Part shown: positions 8,321-17,535 of the stretch, piece after piece | Layout of the letters: each line of letters starts with the position of its first letter | How positions within the stretch are numbered: position 1 is the stretch's first letter | Assembly: GCA_903908555.1 (NCBI GenBank) | Contig: CAIVSG010000061.1 | Coordinates: 1-41,065, forward strand | Direction: 5' to 3' | DNA length: 41,065 bases | Source of the DNA: an uncultured Chlorobiaceae bacterium | GTDB taxonomy: Bacteria > Bacteroidota > Chlorobiia > Chlorobiales > Chlorobiaceae | Translations under genes and position numbers: made by a program | Notes under the pieces: model-generated | The model's input: the letters and a program-made list of their open reading frames with translations, nothing else | Database searches by the model: none | Told to the model about the DNA's origin: nothing

Positions 8321-9821
8321 AACCGTTTGTCCACTTTCCGCCCATGGCGACGAAGAGTGCTGTTGTATCCTGCAGTTGCTGGGCCTCGGCTTGAAGGTAA
8401 CTTATTTTTGCCCGACTATATTGGATGTCAGTGACCATTACCTGCAGGTAGTTTGCTGTTCCTGCCTGGTAATTCGCCTTAAGAAGATTCATTGCAATTC
8501 GGGCATCGTTTACAGCCGCAGCTTCGGTTTGCAGCAGTTCGGCGTCGTGCTCCAAAGCACGCAGGATAGAAGCCACTTCGGCAAAAGCAGCAAGAACAGT
8601 TTGTTTATAGCTGGCAAAGCTCTGCTGGTAGGCATCAATGGCCGCCCGACGTTGTGCTCTCAGTGTACCACCTTTAAATAACGGAGCTGTTACATTCCCT
8701 CCTAAGCTCCAGAGATTACTGGTACTGTTTAACAGATTGCCCGTCGTTTGACTGGCCTGTCCGTAACTTGCGTTCAGGGTAATGCTGGGGAACAATGCCG
8801 CGGTAGCAACACCAATCCCTGCACTGGCTGCATGTAACTGCGCTTCTGCGGCAAGAATATCCGGACGCTGGCGAACCAGTTCTGAAGGCAGGGATAAGGG
8901 CAACTGACGTGGCAGTGAAATATCCTTTAACAGAAGTGCAGGTGGTTGAAATTCAGCGGGAGTCTTGCCCTCAAGTGTCGCAAGAAGATGTTCTGCCTTG
9001 CTTAACTTCTGGCTGAGTGGAGGCAGTGTAGCTTCAAGCGCTTTCAGCTGGAGACGTAACGCGAGCAGTGCTCCATAGGTAGTAATGCCTGCCTGGTATT
9101 GTTTTTCAGCAATGCTGATCTGATCTTTTTCGAGCGCAATCATTTGCAAGCTCTCATCAAGTTGTGCATGATAGGCGGCTATTGCTATAGTGGTGTTGAC
9201 AATATTCCCCGTCAGCATCATGTAAGTGCCAAGGGTAAGAGCCCTTTGCCGGTCAACTTGCGCAGCCAAACCTTCTACAGCTCTTCGTTGTCCGCCAAAA
9301 ATGTCGAGCGCGTAGCTTACCGATGAAGAGAGAGTAGTCAAATTAAAGATACTTGCCGGTAAAGAGCTGCCGATGGTAGACGGTGAGTTCCGTTCACGGA
9401 CCTCGGCAAACGATGCACTGATTTGCGGATAAAAAATGCCGGAGCCTGCACGCAGGTTTTCCTGACTCTGCCTGAGACTGGCCTCAGCTGCCTGCAAGCC
9501 GGGATTATCAGCCAACCCTGCACTGACCGCGGCATTCAGCTGTGTTGAATTGAACGAGTGCCACCAGTTGGCTGCAGGGCCGGCACCATTTTCAAAGTGC
9601 TGAGGAAGTCCATCAACTGTCGCGATCTCTTTGGGATCGCCATCATGGGTGTAACGGGTTCCCTTAGGCGCTTCGGGACGGACAAAGTCAGGACCAACGG
9701 CACAGCCCGATAAAAGAAAGAGGGAGATCCCGAATGAAACCAGGAGAGTTTCCCCCCTGCGATAGCCTTGAATTGCGGCGTTATTTTTTTTGCGTACTAT
9801 GTTTTTCACCAATGTAGACAT
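8304..9821 (-). CDS. TolC/NodT-family outer membrane efflux lipoprotein
   Basis: Lipobox FLLSGCAVGPDFVRPEAP; RQRPDILAAEAQLHAASAGIGVATAALFPSITL. The start at 9821 is an estimate; the ORF opens at 9899. Confidence 0.88.
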   Translation of the reverse strand: MSTLVKNIVRKKNNAAIQGYRRGETLLVSFGISLFLLSGCAVGPDFVRPEAPKGTRYTHDGDPKEIATVDGLPQHFENGAGPAANWWHSFNSTQLNAAVSAGLADNPGLQAAEASLRQSQENLRAGSGIFYPQISASFAEVRERNSPSTIGSSLPASIFNLTTLSSSVSYALDIFGGQRRAVEGLAAQVDRQRALTLGTYMMLTGNIVNTTIAIAAYHAQLDESLQMIALEKDQISIAEKQYQAGITTYGALLALRLQLKALEATLPPLSQKLSKAEHLLATLEGKTPAEFQPPALLLKDISLPRQLPLSLPSELVRQRPDILAAEAQLHAASAGIGVATAALFPSITLNASYGQASQTTGNLLNSTSNLWSLGGNVTAPLFKGGTLRAQRRAAIDAYQQSFASYKQTVLAAFAEVASILRALEHDAELLQTEAAAVNDARIAMNLLKANYQAGTANYLQVMVTDIQYSRAKISYLQAEAQQLQDTTALFVAMGGKWTNGSLSLK

Positions 9822-10728
9822 CAACAAGTTGGCCTGGATAGATTGACACACCTTTTCGTTTTTCAAAACTGAAAATAACCGGCAGAACCCGCACATCAAC
9901 CCGCTCTGTTCTCTGGCTTGAGAGTTCGATCTTGGGAGTTACATTCGGCTGTATTCTCACAAATTTTAACGGAATGTTGATATCCGTACCATGGATAAAC
10001 ATCCGTGCCTGAATATCAGCCGGATCGGGAATCCGGTGAATCAGTATCTCATCAATGTAGCACCGGACAGCAAGATCGCCCTGCATATTTCCCAACACCA
10101 TAACAGGTCGAAATGCCCCGGTATAGCTGCTATAGACACCCTGGCTGGAAATATAACTGCCGACAGCAGTGTTAACCGACAAAACAGTGCCATCCGAAAG
10201 TGCTTTAATGGAATATTTTGCCAACAGTGCATTGGCAGCTTCGTACTGCTTTTGAGCAAGTTCCAAAGCTGCCTTTGCTCCTCTGGCTGCATTTTCAGCC
10301 GTATCAAGGACATCCTTACTTACTGAGCGCGTATCAAGCGACCAGGAGGCTTTCTGTTTCAGATACTGATCCTGCAGATTTTTAAGTGTTGCTTTTGCTA
10401 CATCAACCTGGGCTTTGAATGATGCAGTTGTGGCACGCTGCACAGAGTCGTCCAGAATCAACAAGGGAGTTCCTGGCGGCACATGCTGGCCTTCAGTAAC
10501 CAATATTTTTAACACCGTACCTGGAACTTCAGGATAGACGTTGACATTTTCGCCACTGGCCTGAGGAGTTTCAACAATGCCATTAGCATAAATACCCTTT
10601 GCATAGGGATTCGATGTGGGTTTGAACGCCGCTGGCTGAGGTTTTGCCGGTATCCCTGAAATATAGGCACTACCGATAGCAAGCAGAACTCCCAGTATGG
10701 CAACTCCGATTAACAGTTTATTTTTCAT
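9781..10728 (-). CDS. HlyD-family periplasmic adaptor (membrane fusion protein)
   Basis: N-terminal TM, VYPEVPGTVLKILVTEGQHVPPGTPLLILDD lipoyl-like motif, coiled coil. Confidence 0.88.
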   Translation of the reverse strand: MKNKLLIGVAILGVLLAIGSAYISGIPAKPQPAAFKPTSNPYAKGIYANGIVETPQASGENVNVYPEVPGTVLKILVTEGQHVPPGTPLLILDDSVQRATTASFKAQVDVAKATLKNLQDQYLKQKASWSLDTRSVSKDVLDTAENAARGAKAALELAQKQYEAANALLAKYSIKALSDGTVLSVNTAVGSYISSQGVYSSYTGAFRPVMVLGNMQGDLAVRCYIDEILIHRIPDPADIQARMFIHGTDINIPLKFVRIQPNVTPKIELSSQRTERVDVRVLPVIFSFEKRKGVSIYPGQLVDVYIGEKHSTQKK

Positions 10729-11437
10729 GCGTTACGATAATGTGTTGCGGTTCAAAGCCGATTATATTTCCATCTTCCATTTTCATGATTGAGTCCGCAT
10801 ATTCGTAGATACGGCTGTCATGCGTCACGATAATAACGCACCGGTCCGGGTTGAGGATTTTTGTTTTGATGAACTCCACGATCTTTCTTCCTGTATCACC
10901 GTCTAGAGAGGCAGTCGGCTCATCAAAGATCAGAATGTCGGGTTTGCCTGCAATTGCCCGTGCAATTGCCACTCGCTGCTGCTCACCACCACTCAGCTTT
11001 ACAGGCTGGAGCTTGGCTCGATCCTTAAGACCCACAATTTCAAGGTACTCCAGGGCAACGTTCAGCGCTTTATCCCAATCCATTTTTTTCAGTATAAGGG
11101 GAATCGCCACATTCTCCACCGTGGTAAGGCGAGGAAAAAGGTGGTAATCCTGAAACACAAAGCCGATTTTGTGCAAGCGAAGATCAGCAATATCATCACT
11201 TTTCATCTGCCAGATATCTTTGCCCTCTACAAGAACACTGCCCTCGTTTGGTTTGAGAATGCCAGAAATCATGCTGAGCAAGGTTGTCTTGCCGCTCCCT
11301 GACGGGCCAACGATATAGAGGAGCTCTCCAAAGTTTGCCTCGAAACTGGCACCCTTTACCGCAGTGGTTTTTGTCTCTCCTTCGCCAAACCATTTTATCA
11401 ACGCCTTGGCCTTTATGGCTACATTTCCCATAGTCAA
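10718..11437 (-). CDS. ABC transporter ATP-binding protein (LolD/MacB/DevA type)
   Basis: Walker A GPSGSGKTT, Q-loop FQDYHLFP, signature LSGGEQQR, Walker B ILIFDEPTASLD. Confidence 0.95.
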   Translation of the reverse strand: MTMGNVAIKAKALIKWFGEGETKTTAVKGASFEANFGELLYIVGPSGSGKTTLLSMISGILKPNEGSVLVEGKDIWQMKSDDIADLRLHKIGFVFQDYHLFPRLTTVENVAIPLILKKMDWDKALNVALEYLEIVGLKDRAKLQPVKLSGGEQQRVAIARAIAGKPDILIFDEPTASLDGDTGRKIVEFIKTKILNPDRCVIIVTHDSRIYEYADSIMKMEDGNIIGFEPQHIIVTHEK

Positions 11438-12570
11438 CCTCTGAATATATCAAACGGTTGTATCTGGAGGACTTTACGAACCCCGATATAACTGGAAACT
11501 CCTGCCATAATGAGTACCATAACAAATGCAAAGGTAAGATTGGTATAGGTAACCTGAGCAGCATAGCTTGGCAAGCGCAGCTTGGCTAGAATCATAAGAC
11601 CGGATGCCAGCCCGACGCCGAGTCCATAGCCCAGGAGCGCAGTAAATGAAGCCTGAAAAAGAATCATGGTGATAAGCTCGTGGCCTTTTGCTCCAATGGC
11701 TTTCAAGGCGCCAAAGCGCTCCATGTTTTCGAGGATAAAGGTATAGAATGTCTGGCCGGAAATCGAAAGGCCTACGATAAAACTTATTGCCGTCATCATC
11801 AGGACATTCATACCCATGCCGGTCTGGTAGGTATAAAAATCAGAGATTTTCTGGACAAACTGATCGCGGGTAAGTGCCTGATAGCCAAGTTTTTTGATTT
11901 GCTGCTGAATAAACGGAATATCAGCTTCACTTTTTGGCTCAATCAGAATATAGGACGTAGTAAAGCGCATCGAAGGAATGTAGGTGATTGCTCTGTTATA
12001 CGTTGTGTAAACCGTAGGAATGCCGAAAAGACCTCCTGAAGCAACTTTTGCCAAGCCGACGACCACCCCTCGATGATCGTTTATTTCAAATTCGGTTCCA
12101 ATTACGGGATTTTCAAGCTTTTTGAATTCCGCATCCTTGACCACAAAAAAGGCTGATTCAGCATAGATATCCTCAATCTTTCCTTCAATCAATTCCGGTC
12201 TGCCATAGAGAGTGGCATCATCAAGGCCGACAACAGATACTGCCTGATAAGCGCCGCTTTTGAGCTTTACAAGTGCGTTGCCAAAATAGATAGGTACGGC
12301 ATATTTGACGCCTTCAATACTTCTTGCATTTGAAAGGACATAATCAGGCATAGGAATACTGCTGGTGGCGTTGTTCACCGCCGGGTCCATAACCCATATT
12401 TTTGCTCCTACATTATAAACAGATGCTGATGAACGGGATAATATGCCCGAAAACATCGACATCATCATGATCATCAGAAATACAGCGAAGGTAATGCCGA
12501 CTAAAAGGGCTATAAACTTGCTCCTGTCATTAACAAGAAGCTTCAATGCTATTTTAAGAATTCCTGACAC
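11434..12570 (-). CDS. ABC transporter permease, FtsX-like (DevC type)
   Basis: N-terminal TM, large periplasmic MacB-like region, C-terminal TMs with ENMERFGALKAIGAKGHELITMI. Overlaps the ATPase gene. Confidence 0.9.
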   Translation of the reverse strand: MSGILKIALKLLVNDRSKFIALLVGITFAVFLMIMMMSMFSGILSRSSASVYNVGAKIWVMDPAVNNATSSIPMPDYVLSNARSIEGVKYAVPIYFGNALVKLKSGAYQAVSVVGLDDATLYGRPELIEGKIEDIYAESAFFVVKDAEFKKLENPVIGTEFEINDHRGVVVGLAKVASGGLFGIPTVYTTYNRAITYIPSMRFTTSYILIEPKSEADIPFIQQQIKKLGYQALTRDQFVQKISDFYTYQTGMGMNVLMMTAISFIVGLSISGQTFYTFILENMERFGALKAIGAKGHELITMILFQASFTALLGYGLGVGLASGLMILAKLRLPSYAAQVTYTNLTFAFVMVLIMAGVSSYIGVRKVLQIQPFDIFRG

Positions 12571-12876
12571 TTGCTATCACCGGTTGTTATTTGCTAATAT
12601 TATAAGGGTATACTGGATTGTCAACCACGACCTCTTATTATAAGTTTATCATGGATGTCAATCAAGCAGATTGTATGTTTAGTTATTATGTGATCTTAAC
12701 TTGTCGTCTTCACTTTTGCGATCATTTTATTCTTTCCCAGCGCAAGCATTTCAACTTTTTTCCACGCAGCGCCTCTGTAGGTTGGGTTGATTCCTGAACC
12801 CCAACAACATGAAAGTCGGAATGAGAGAAAATAAAGTTTGGATTGTTGGTGGTTGATTTATTAGTTTAATGTTGAG

Positions 12877-13386
12877 ATGTTTAATGTTGATATTTATTGT
12901 ATGATTACTGGTGTTGCTTCATATTCGGATACTGAAAAAAGGGCTTTGAGCGCTTATACAAAGTTGATGCGTGCTGCTGAGTCGGTCACTGGACGCACGA
13001 GCCGTATTCTGGGGGCTTATAATCTTACGGTGAGTCAGTTTGGAGTTCTTGAGGTTCTCTTTCATAAAGGCTCTCTTTGCCAGAGTGAACTTGCTGCCAA
13101 GATTTTAAAAAGCACGGGAAATATTACCATGGTTATTGATAACCTGGAGAAGCGCAACCTGGTGAGACGTGAGCGTGACCAGAATGACAGGCGTTTTATT
13201 GCCATTCATCTGACAGAATCGGGCCATGTGCTGATTGAAGAAGTTTTTCCATCTATTATGGCGGCCATCGTCAAGGAGATGAGCATCCTTCCTGAGAGAG
13301 AGCAGGGTGAGTTGGCAAGACTGTGTCGTCTCATTGGCCTTCAGGAGGATGCGGGTCGCAGAATTGATGTTTTTACAATCACATAG
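12877..13386 (+). CDS. MarR-family transcriptional regulator
   Basis: LTVSQFGVLEVLFHKGSLCQSELAAKILKSTGNITMVIDNLEKRNLVRRERDQNDRRFIAIHLTESG. The start may be 12877 or 12901. Confidence 0.93.
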   Translation: MFNVDIYCMITGVASYSDTEKRALSAYTKLMRAAESVTGRTSRILGAYNLTVSQFGVLEVLFHKGSLCQSELAAKILKSTGNITMVIDNLEKRNLVRRERDQNDRRFIAIHLTESGHVLIEEVFPSIMAAIVKEMSILPEREQGELARLCRLIGLQEDAGRRIDVFTIT

Positions 13387-13438
13387 TTCAACGTTACATA
13401 ATCTACTATCAATCAATAAAAACAAAAGGAAGCCGAAG

Positions 13439-14041
13439 ATGAGAAAAAATATCACCAAGGCAATGCTCATTGCAGCAATAATGGCCACACCGGCTCTCGG
13501 CAGTGCGACAGAGTGGAATATTGACGCCGATCACTCAAATGTAGGGTTCAGTGTCAGTCATCTTATGGTATCGCATGTAAAGGGCAACTTCAACAAGTAT
13601 AGTGGCGTTGTTGATATTAATGATAAAGATATCACGAAATCCAGTGTCAACGTTACGATCGATGCCGCGTCCATCAACACGAACGTTCAGAAGCGTGATG
13701 AGCATTTGCGGAGTGCTGATTTCTTTGATGCCGCCAAATACCCGACACTGACCTTTGTTTCAAAAAAATGGACACAGGCCGGCAAGGGTGCATTGAAGGT
13801 TGCGGGAGATCTTACGATCCATGGTGTTACCAAACCGGTAGTGCTTACAGTGGCACCGTTCTCCAGGGAGAGCAAGGATCCATGGGGCAATATGAGACGT
13901 GGAACTTCGGCAAGCACAACCATCAACCGCAAGGATTACGGTCTGGTCTGGAACCAGGCGCTTGAAACAGGTGGAGTGGCTGTCGGCGAAGATGTCAATA
14001 TTTCGCTTGATGTTGAACTGGTGAAAGCGAAGATTAAATAG
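13439..14041 (+). CDS. YceI-family periplasmic protein
   Basis: Signal peptide MRKNITKAMLIAAIMATPALGSA; WNIDADHSNVGFSVSHLMVSHVKGNFNKYSG; LTIHGVTKPVVL. Upstream ORF extension rejected. Confidence 0.93.
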   Translation: MRKNITKAMLIAAIMATPALGSATEWNIDADHSNVGFSVSHLMVSHVKGNFNKYSGVVDINDKDITKSSVNVTIDAASINTNVQKRDEHLRSADFFDAAKYPTLTFVSKKWTQAGKGALKVAGDLTIHGVTKPVVLTVAPFSRESKDPWGNMRRGTSASTTINRKDYGLVWNQALETGGVAVGEDVNISLDVELVKAKIK

Positions 14042-14188
14042 TTGGCAGTCAGCAGTCAGCAGTCAGCAGTTGGCAGTGGGCGGTTGGCAATATTGTTTCA
14101 GTGCTGAGTTAAGAAAGAAATCATTTGGCAGTGGGATTTATTGAGTGGTGAGTAAACAGTATTGAATGCCAACTGCCCACTGCCAACT
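14041..14188. repeat. Heptamer repeat element (GGCAGTC/GGCAGTT arms, spacer with GTGCTGAGTTAAGAAA)
   Basis: gttggcagtcagcagtcagcagtcagcagttggcagtggg...gccaactgcccactgccaac read directly. Confidence 0.85.
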
Positions 14189-14227
14189 TAATAGATTGTG
14201 TTGTGAAATCTTAAATGGAGAGTCGGA

Positions 14228-15007
14228 ATGGCTGATGTAATGCCGGCTGTTTTTTTCGGGCATGGTAATCCTATGAATGCGATTCAGTCGAATGCATTTA
14301 CTGAAGGGTGGAAGAGGTTTGGGCAAAGCATACCGCCCCCTACGGCGATTCTTGCCATATCGGCTCACTGGTATGGTCCTGATTTGGCAGTTTCAGGCAG
14401 CGTGTCTCCCGAAACCATCCATGATTTCTATGGGTTTCCCGGGGAGCTGTTTGAGGTCACATGGCCGGCCCCTGGGAGTCCGGAACTTGCGGAGCGTGTG
14501 CGTAATCTCCTTTTGCCGGTTGATCTGCGTTTCGATGCTCAGCGGGGTCTTGACCATGGCGTTTGGGCAGTGCTCTGCCATCTCTATCCGAAGGCTGATA
14601 TTCCGGTGGTTCAGCTCAGTATTGATAGCAGGAAGGCGCCAGAGTTTCATTATGAGATCGGCCGGCTTCTTCAACCGCTTCGGGATGAGGGGGTGCTGAT
14701 TGTCGGAAGCGGCAATATTGTGCACAACCTTCGTGCGTATGATTGGGAAAATGAGAATACTTCGCCTTTCGACTGGGCTGTTCGATTTGAGTCTGTAATA
14801 AGAAACTTCATGCTTGAAGGGAAAGATCGTGAAGTTGCTGATTACAGCAGCCTTGGTGATGATGCACGGCTTTCGGTACCATCTCCTGACCATTTTTTGC
14901 CTCTGCTCTATGTGCTTGGATTACGCAGAGAGTATGAGCAGGTGAGCTTTCCGGTTGAGGGGATTGTTGGAGGGGCGCTTTCTATGCTCTCTGTTAAGGT
15001 AGGATAG
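14228..15007 (+). CDS. LigB-type class III extradiol dioxygenase (4,5-DOPA dioxygenase family)
   Basis: PAVFFGHGNPMNAI, LAISAHWYG, YDFYGFPxELFEVTWPAPGSPELA-like, LDHGVWAVLCHLYPKADIPVVQLS, GSGNIVHNLR. Confidence 0.92.
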   Translation: MADVMPAVFFGHGNPMNAIQSNAFTEGWKRFGQSIPPPTAILAISAHWYGPDLAVSGSVSPETIHDFYGFPGELFEVTWPAPGSPELAERVRNLLLPVDLRFDAQRGLDHGVWAVLCHLYPKADIPVVQLSIDSRKAPEFHYEIGRLLQPLRDEGVLIVGSGNIVHNLRAYDWENENTSPFDWAVRFESVIRNFMLEGKDREVADYSSLGDDARLSVPSPDHFLPLLYVLGLRREYEQVSFPVEGIVGGALSMLSVKVG

Positions 15008-15013
15008 TGAAAT

Positions 15014-15042
15014 CAGTTGGCAGTCAGCAGTTGGCAGTTGGC
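15014..15042. repeat. Heptamer repeat cluster (GGCAGTT/GGCAGTC)
   Basis: cagttggcagtcagcagttggcagttggca, followed by ctgagttaagaaa as in the copy near 14105. Confidence 0.85.
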
Positions 15043-15206
15043 ATTGGAAGATAGTTCTGAGTTAAGAAAAAGAGTGGCAGTTGGCTGGGAAATAGTAGGA
15101 ATAGGGAATGGGGCTTATAGGTCTTATAGGCCCGATAGGACTTATAAAAGACAGTGTGATAGGGACTTGGGAGCGTTGGCCGTGGGCAAGTGTTGAGGAG
15201 ATGGAT

Positions 15207-15235
15207 CCCTCCTTTGTCGGGATGACAGAGGAGGG
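15207..15235. repeat. Second copy of the CCCTCCTTTGTC palindrome (loop GGGAT, inverted relative to 2749)
   Basis: CCCTCCTTTGTC-GGGAT-GACAGAGGAGGG read directly. Confidence 0.8.
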
Positions 15236-15267
15236 GAGTGTCTGGATGACAAAAAATGGTCGGGAGA

Positions 15268-15924
15268 TCAGGATGGTTCGGATAGCTCGGTATTTGCTTC
15301 CGGCTTGGCAGAGGGTTTTGTCAGCTTTTCTGTCGGGACGTTGAGCAGGCGAACGGCTCCGGCAAATCGCTTGTCGAAGTAGGTTTGCTTCAGTTTATCT
15401 TCGGTGATGCCTTTTGAGAGTGAGGAGTGGATAAAAGTGTCGTTGCCGATAAATATCCCTACATGGTTGATTTGGTGGCCATTTGTCTGGAAAAATACGA
15501 GATCGCCTGGCTGCAGTTCATTTTTTCCGACTTTATTGCCGATAGCAGACATCTCCCTTGAAGAACGGGGGAGATGCATATTAAATGCCTTGTCGTACAT
15601 GAAGCGGACAAAACCTGAGCAGTCAAATCCTTTGGCTGTTTCTCCGCCGAAACGGTATCGGGTTCCAAAATAGTGTATGACCTGGCTGAAGAACGTTCCC
15701 ATATGCCCAAAGGTCTGTGGGGAGTGTTCGGAACTTGTTGCTGTCTGTTGCTCCTTTACTGCTGCTTCTGCAGCAGGGTCAGAAAGGGCTGTTGCGGGTT
15801 GTGCAAATTGAAGTGATGATAGAGTCAGGAAGAGAGCTATAAAACGAAATGGTTTGAATCTATATTTCTGCGCAATATTTATACGCAGTGGCTGTTCGAC
15901 AGTTTGCTGCAAAGGCATAGGCAC
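15268..15924 (-). CDS. NlpC/P60-family cysteine peptidase
   Basis: GTRYRFGGETAKGFDCSGFVRFMYDKAFNMHLPRSSREMS, LQPGDLVFFQTNGHQINHVGIFIGNDTFIHSS. Confidence 0.93.
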   Translation of the reverse strand: MPMPLQQTVEQPLRINIAQKYRFKPFRFIALFLTLSSLQFAQPATALSDPAAEAAVKEQQTATSSEHSPQTFGHMGTFFSQVIHYFGTRYRFGGETAKGFDCSGFVRFMYDKAFNMHLPRSSREMSAIGNKVGKNELQPGDLVFFQTNGHQINHVGIFIGNDTFIHSSLSKGITEDKLKQTYFDKRFAGAVRLLNVPTEKLTKPSAKPEANTELSEPS

Positions 15925-16143
15925 TGTTTTTAATGAGGGTTCAGGGCTTCGTCTTGCCGGTAAAATTTTATCTTAAAAGTATAAGAACATATCGGGAGAT
16001 ATCCCAATGTTTTTACGGGGAATAATGAGTTATTCCTTTAAAATCAGCATTGCTTTTCAAGATAAGCAGGAAGATAGTTACTTTGCTGAAGTAAGGCGGA
16101 AATCCCGTCGTATTTTTCTCTTTCACCCTTAAATCCTTGTCGG

Positions 16144-16836
16144 ATGACTGAATTTGATGGCCTCAATGAACCGCTTGGTGTTGAGGAGATGCTTGTTCTA
16201 GAAGCGTTTCTGACTTCAGAGCGATCTTCCGGTAATGCGATGTCGATTGATGCTCTCGATGGATTCTTTACCGCTCTTGTTATCGGGCCGGTAATGGTAT
16301 TGCCAAGTGAGTGGATTCCGTTTTTTCTTGGAGCAGAGATGGATGGGGAATTTTTGTCGATTGAAGAGGCACAGAATATCATGCAGCTGCTTTTGCGCTA
16401 TATGAATTCGATTGCAGCTGCTTTTCAGGAAGATGCAGACGAGTTTGTTCCAATTTTTGAATGTTGTGAGTTTGAAACCATGGCGGACGAAAATTCAGCA
16501 GCTACTTCCTGGGCTCTTGGATTTATTATGGGTATGGAGCTGCGTTTTGATGAGTGGAAGCCGATCTTTGATGTGGGGGAAGAAGATAGCGAGGATGAGG
16601 ACTTGATTCTTGCCCCGATTCTTCTACTTGCCGGTCAGGATCACGAGGCTCATGAGCTGACGGATAAAGACAGGGAGATACTTAAAGAGCTTGTGGGTGA
16701 AAGTGTTATGAATATTTTCTGGTTCTGGCAGGCCTATAGTGAGCAGGTCGAACAACCGCTTCAATCCAATCAAAAAAAGCCAAGGATCATTCCTTTTGAC
16801 GAGAATGCCTCTCTTTTTGGTCCTGACAGTCAGTAA
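16144..16836 (+). CDS. UPF0149 (YgfB/YecA) family protein
   Basis: MSIDALDGFFTALVIGPVMVLPSEWIPFFLG and SWALGFIMGMELRFDEWKPIF. Confidence 0.8.
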   Translation: MTEFDGLNEPLGVEEMLVLEAFLTSERSSGNAMSIDALDGFFTALVIGPVMVLPSEWIPFFLGAEMDGEFLSIEEAQNIMQLLLRYMNSIAAAFQEDADEFVPIFECCEFETMADENSAATSWALGFIMGMELRFDEWKPIFDVGEEDSEDEDLILAPILLLAGQDHEAHELTDKDREILKELVGESVMNIFWFWQAYSEQVEQPLQSNQKKPRIIPFDENASLFGPDSQ

Positions 16837-16857
16837 AACACAGCACTCTTTCTCTCT

Positions 16858-17505
16858 ATGCTTAGCCTTCTTGTTTTTTTCTTTGTGCTTGTTATAACAC
16901 TCCCTCTTGACGCAGCGGAAAACAGAGACTTTGTTGATATCTCAGAGCTGGACGGCTCTCTTATTCTGGATATCCGCTATGCTACCAGCCGAAATTTTAC
17001 TGGTAAGGTCATGTATCCCGTTGTGCGCTGTCTGTTGAGGCGTGATGCGGCATTGCGGGTTATCAGGGTGGAGCAGAAATTAAGAACACAGGGTTACCGT
17101 TTAATTATTTTTGACGGATATCGTCCTCTTTCGGTGCAGAAGAAGTTCTGGAATATTCTGCCGGACGAGCGCTATGTGGCAGATCCTGGAAAGGGATCGA
17201 GGCATAATCGAGGAGCAGCGGTTGATGTCAGTCTCGGTGATCTTGCCGGTCACGCTCTTGCTATGCCTTCGGACTATGACGATTTTTCAGAGAAAGCCCA
17301 TCGTGATTATTCCGGCGCATCTGGGGAAGCTCAAAGAAACTGTGCACTCCTTGAAGCTGCCATGAGGGAAGAGGGATTTGATCCCTTTCCCACAGAGTGG
17401 TGGCATTTTGATGCTCCGGGATGGGAACGGTATCCTGTTTCAGATTTTTCTCTCGAGGAATTTAAAGGAGAAAACTGTGACGTGACTCAAAAGAGAAAAG
17501 ATTGA
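16858..17505 (+). CDS. D-alanyl-D-alanine dipeptidase (VanX/DdpX family)
   Basis: LILDIRYATSRNFTGKVMY, IFDGYRPLSVQKKFW, SRHNRGAAVDVSLGD, FDPFPTEWWHFDAPGW. Confidence 0.93.
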   Translation: MLSLLVFFFVLVITLPLDAAENRDFVDISELDGSLILDIRYATSRNFTGKVMYPVVRCLLRRDAALRVIRVEQKLRTQGYRLIIFDGYRPLSVQKKFWNILPDERYVADPGKGSRHNRGAAVDVSLGDLAGHALAMPSDYDDFSEKAHRDYSGASGEAQRNCALLEAAMREEGFDPFPTEWWHFDAPGWERYPVSDFSLEEFKGENCDVTQKRKD

Positions 17506-17535
17506 GGGTGAAGAACGTATGGAACCAATGAGAGT

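Noticed and set aside
8304-12570. ABC exporter with TolC and HlyD partner as a novel system
   Set aside because: Standard DevBCA/MacAB-like tripartite exporter gene order.
13307-13438. Upstream extension of the YceI ORF
   Set aside because: Overlaps the MarR gene; the signal peptide starts cleanly at 13439.
15108-15344. ORF MGLIGLIGPIGLIKDSVIG...
   Set aside because: Arises from the TATAGG repeat and palindrome; no coding signature.
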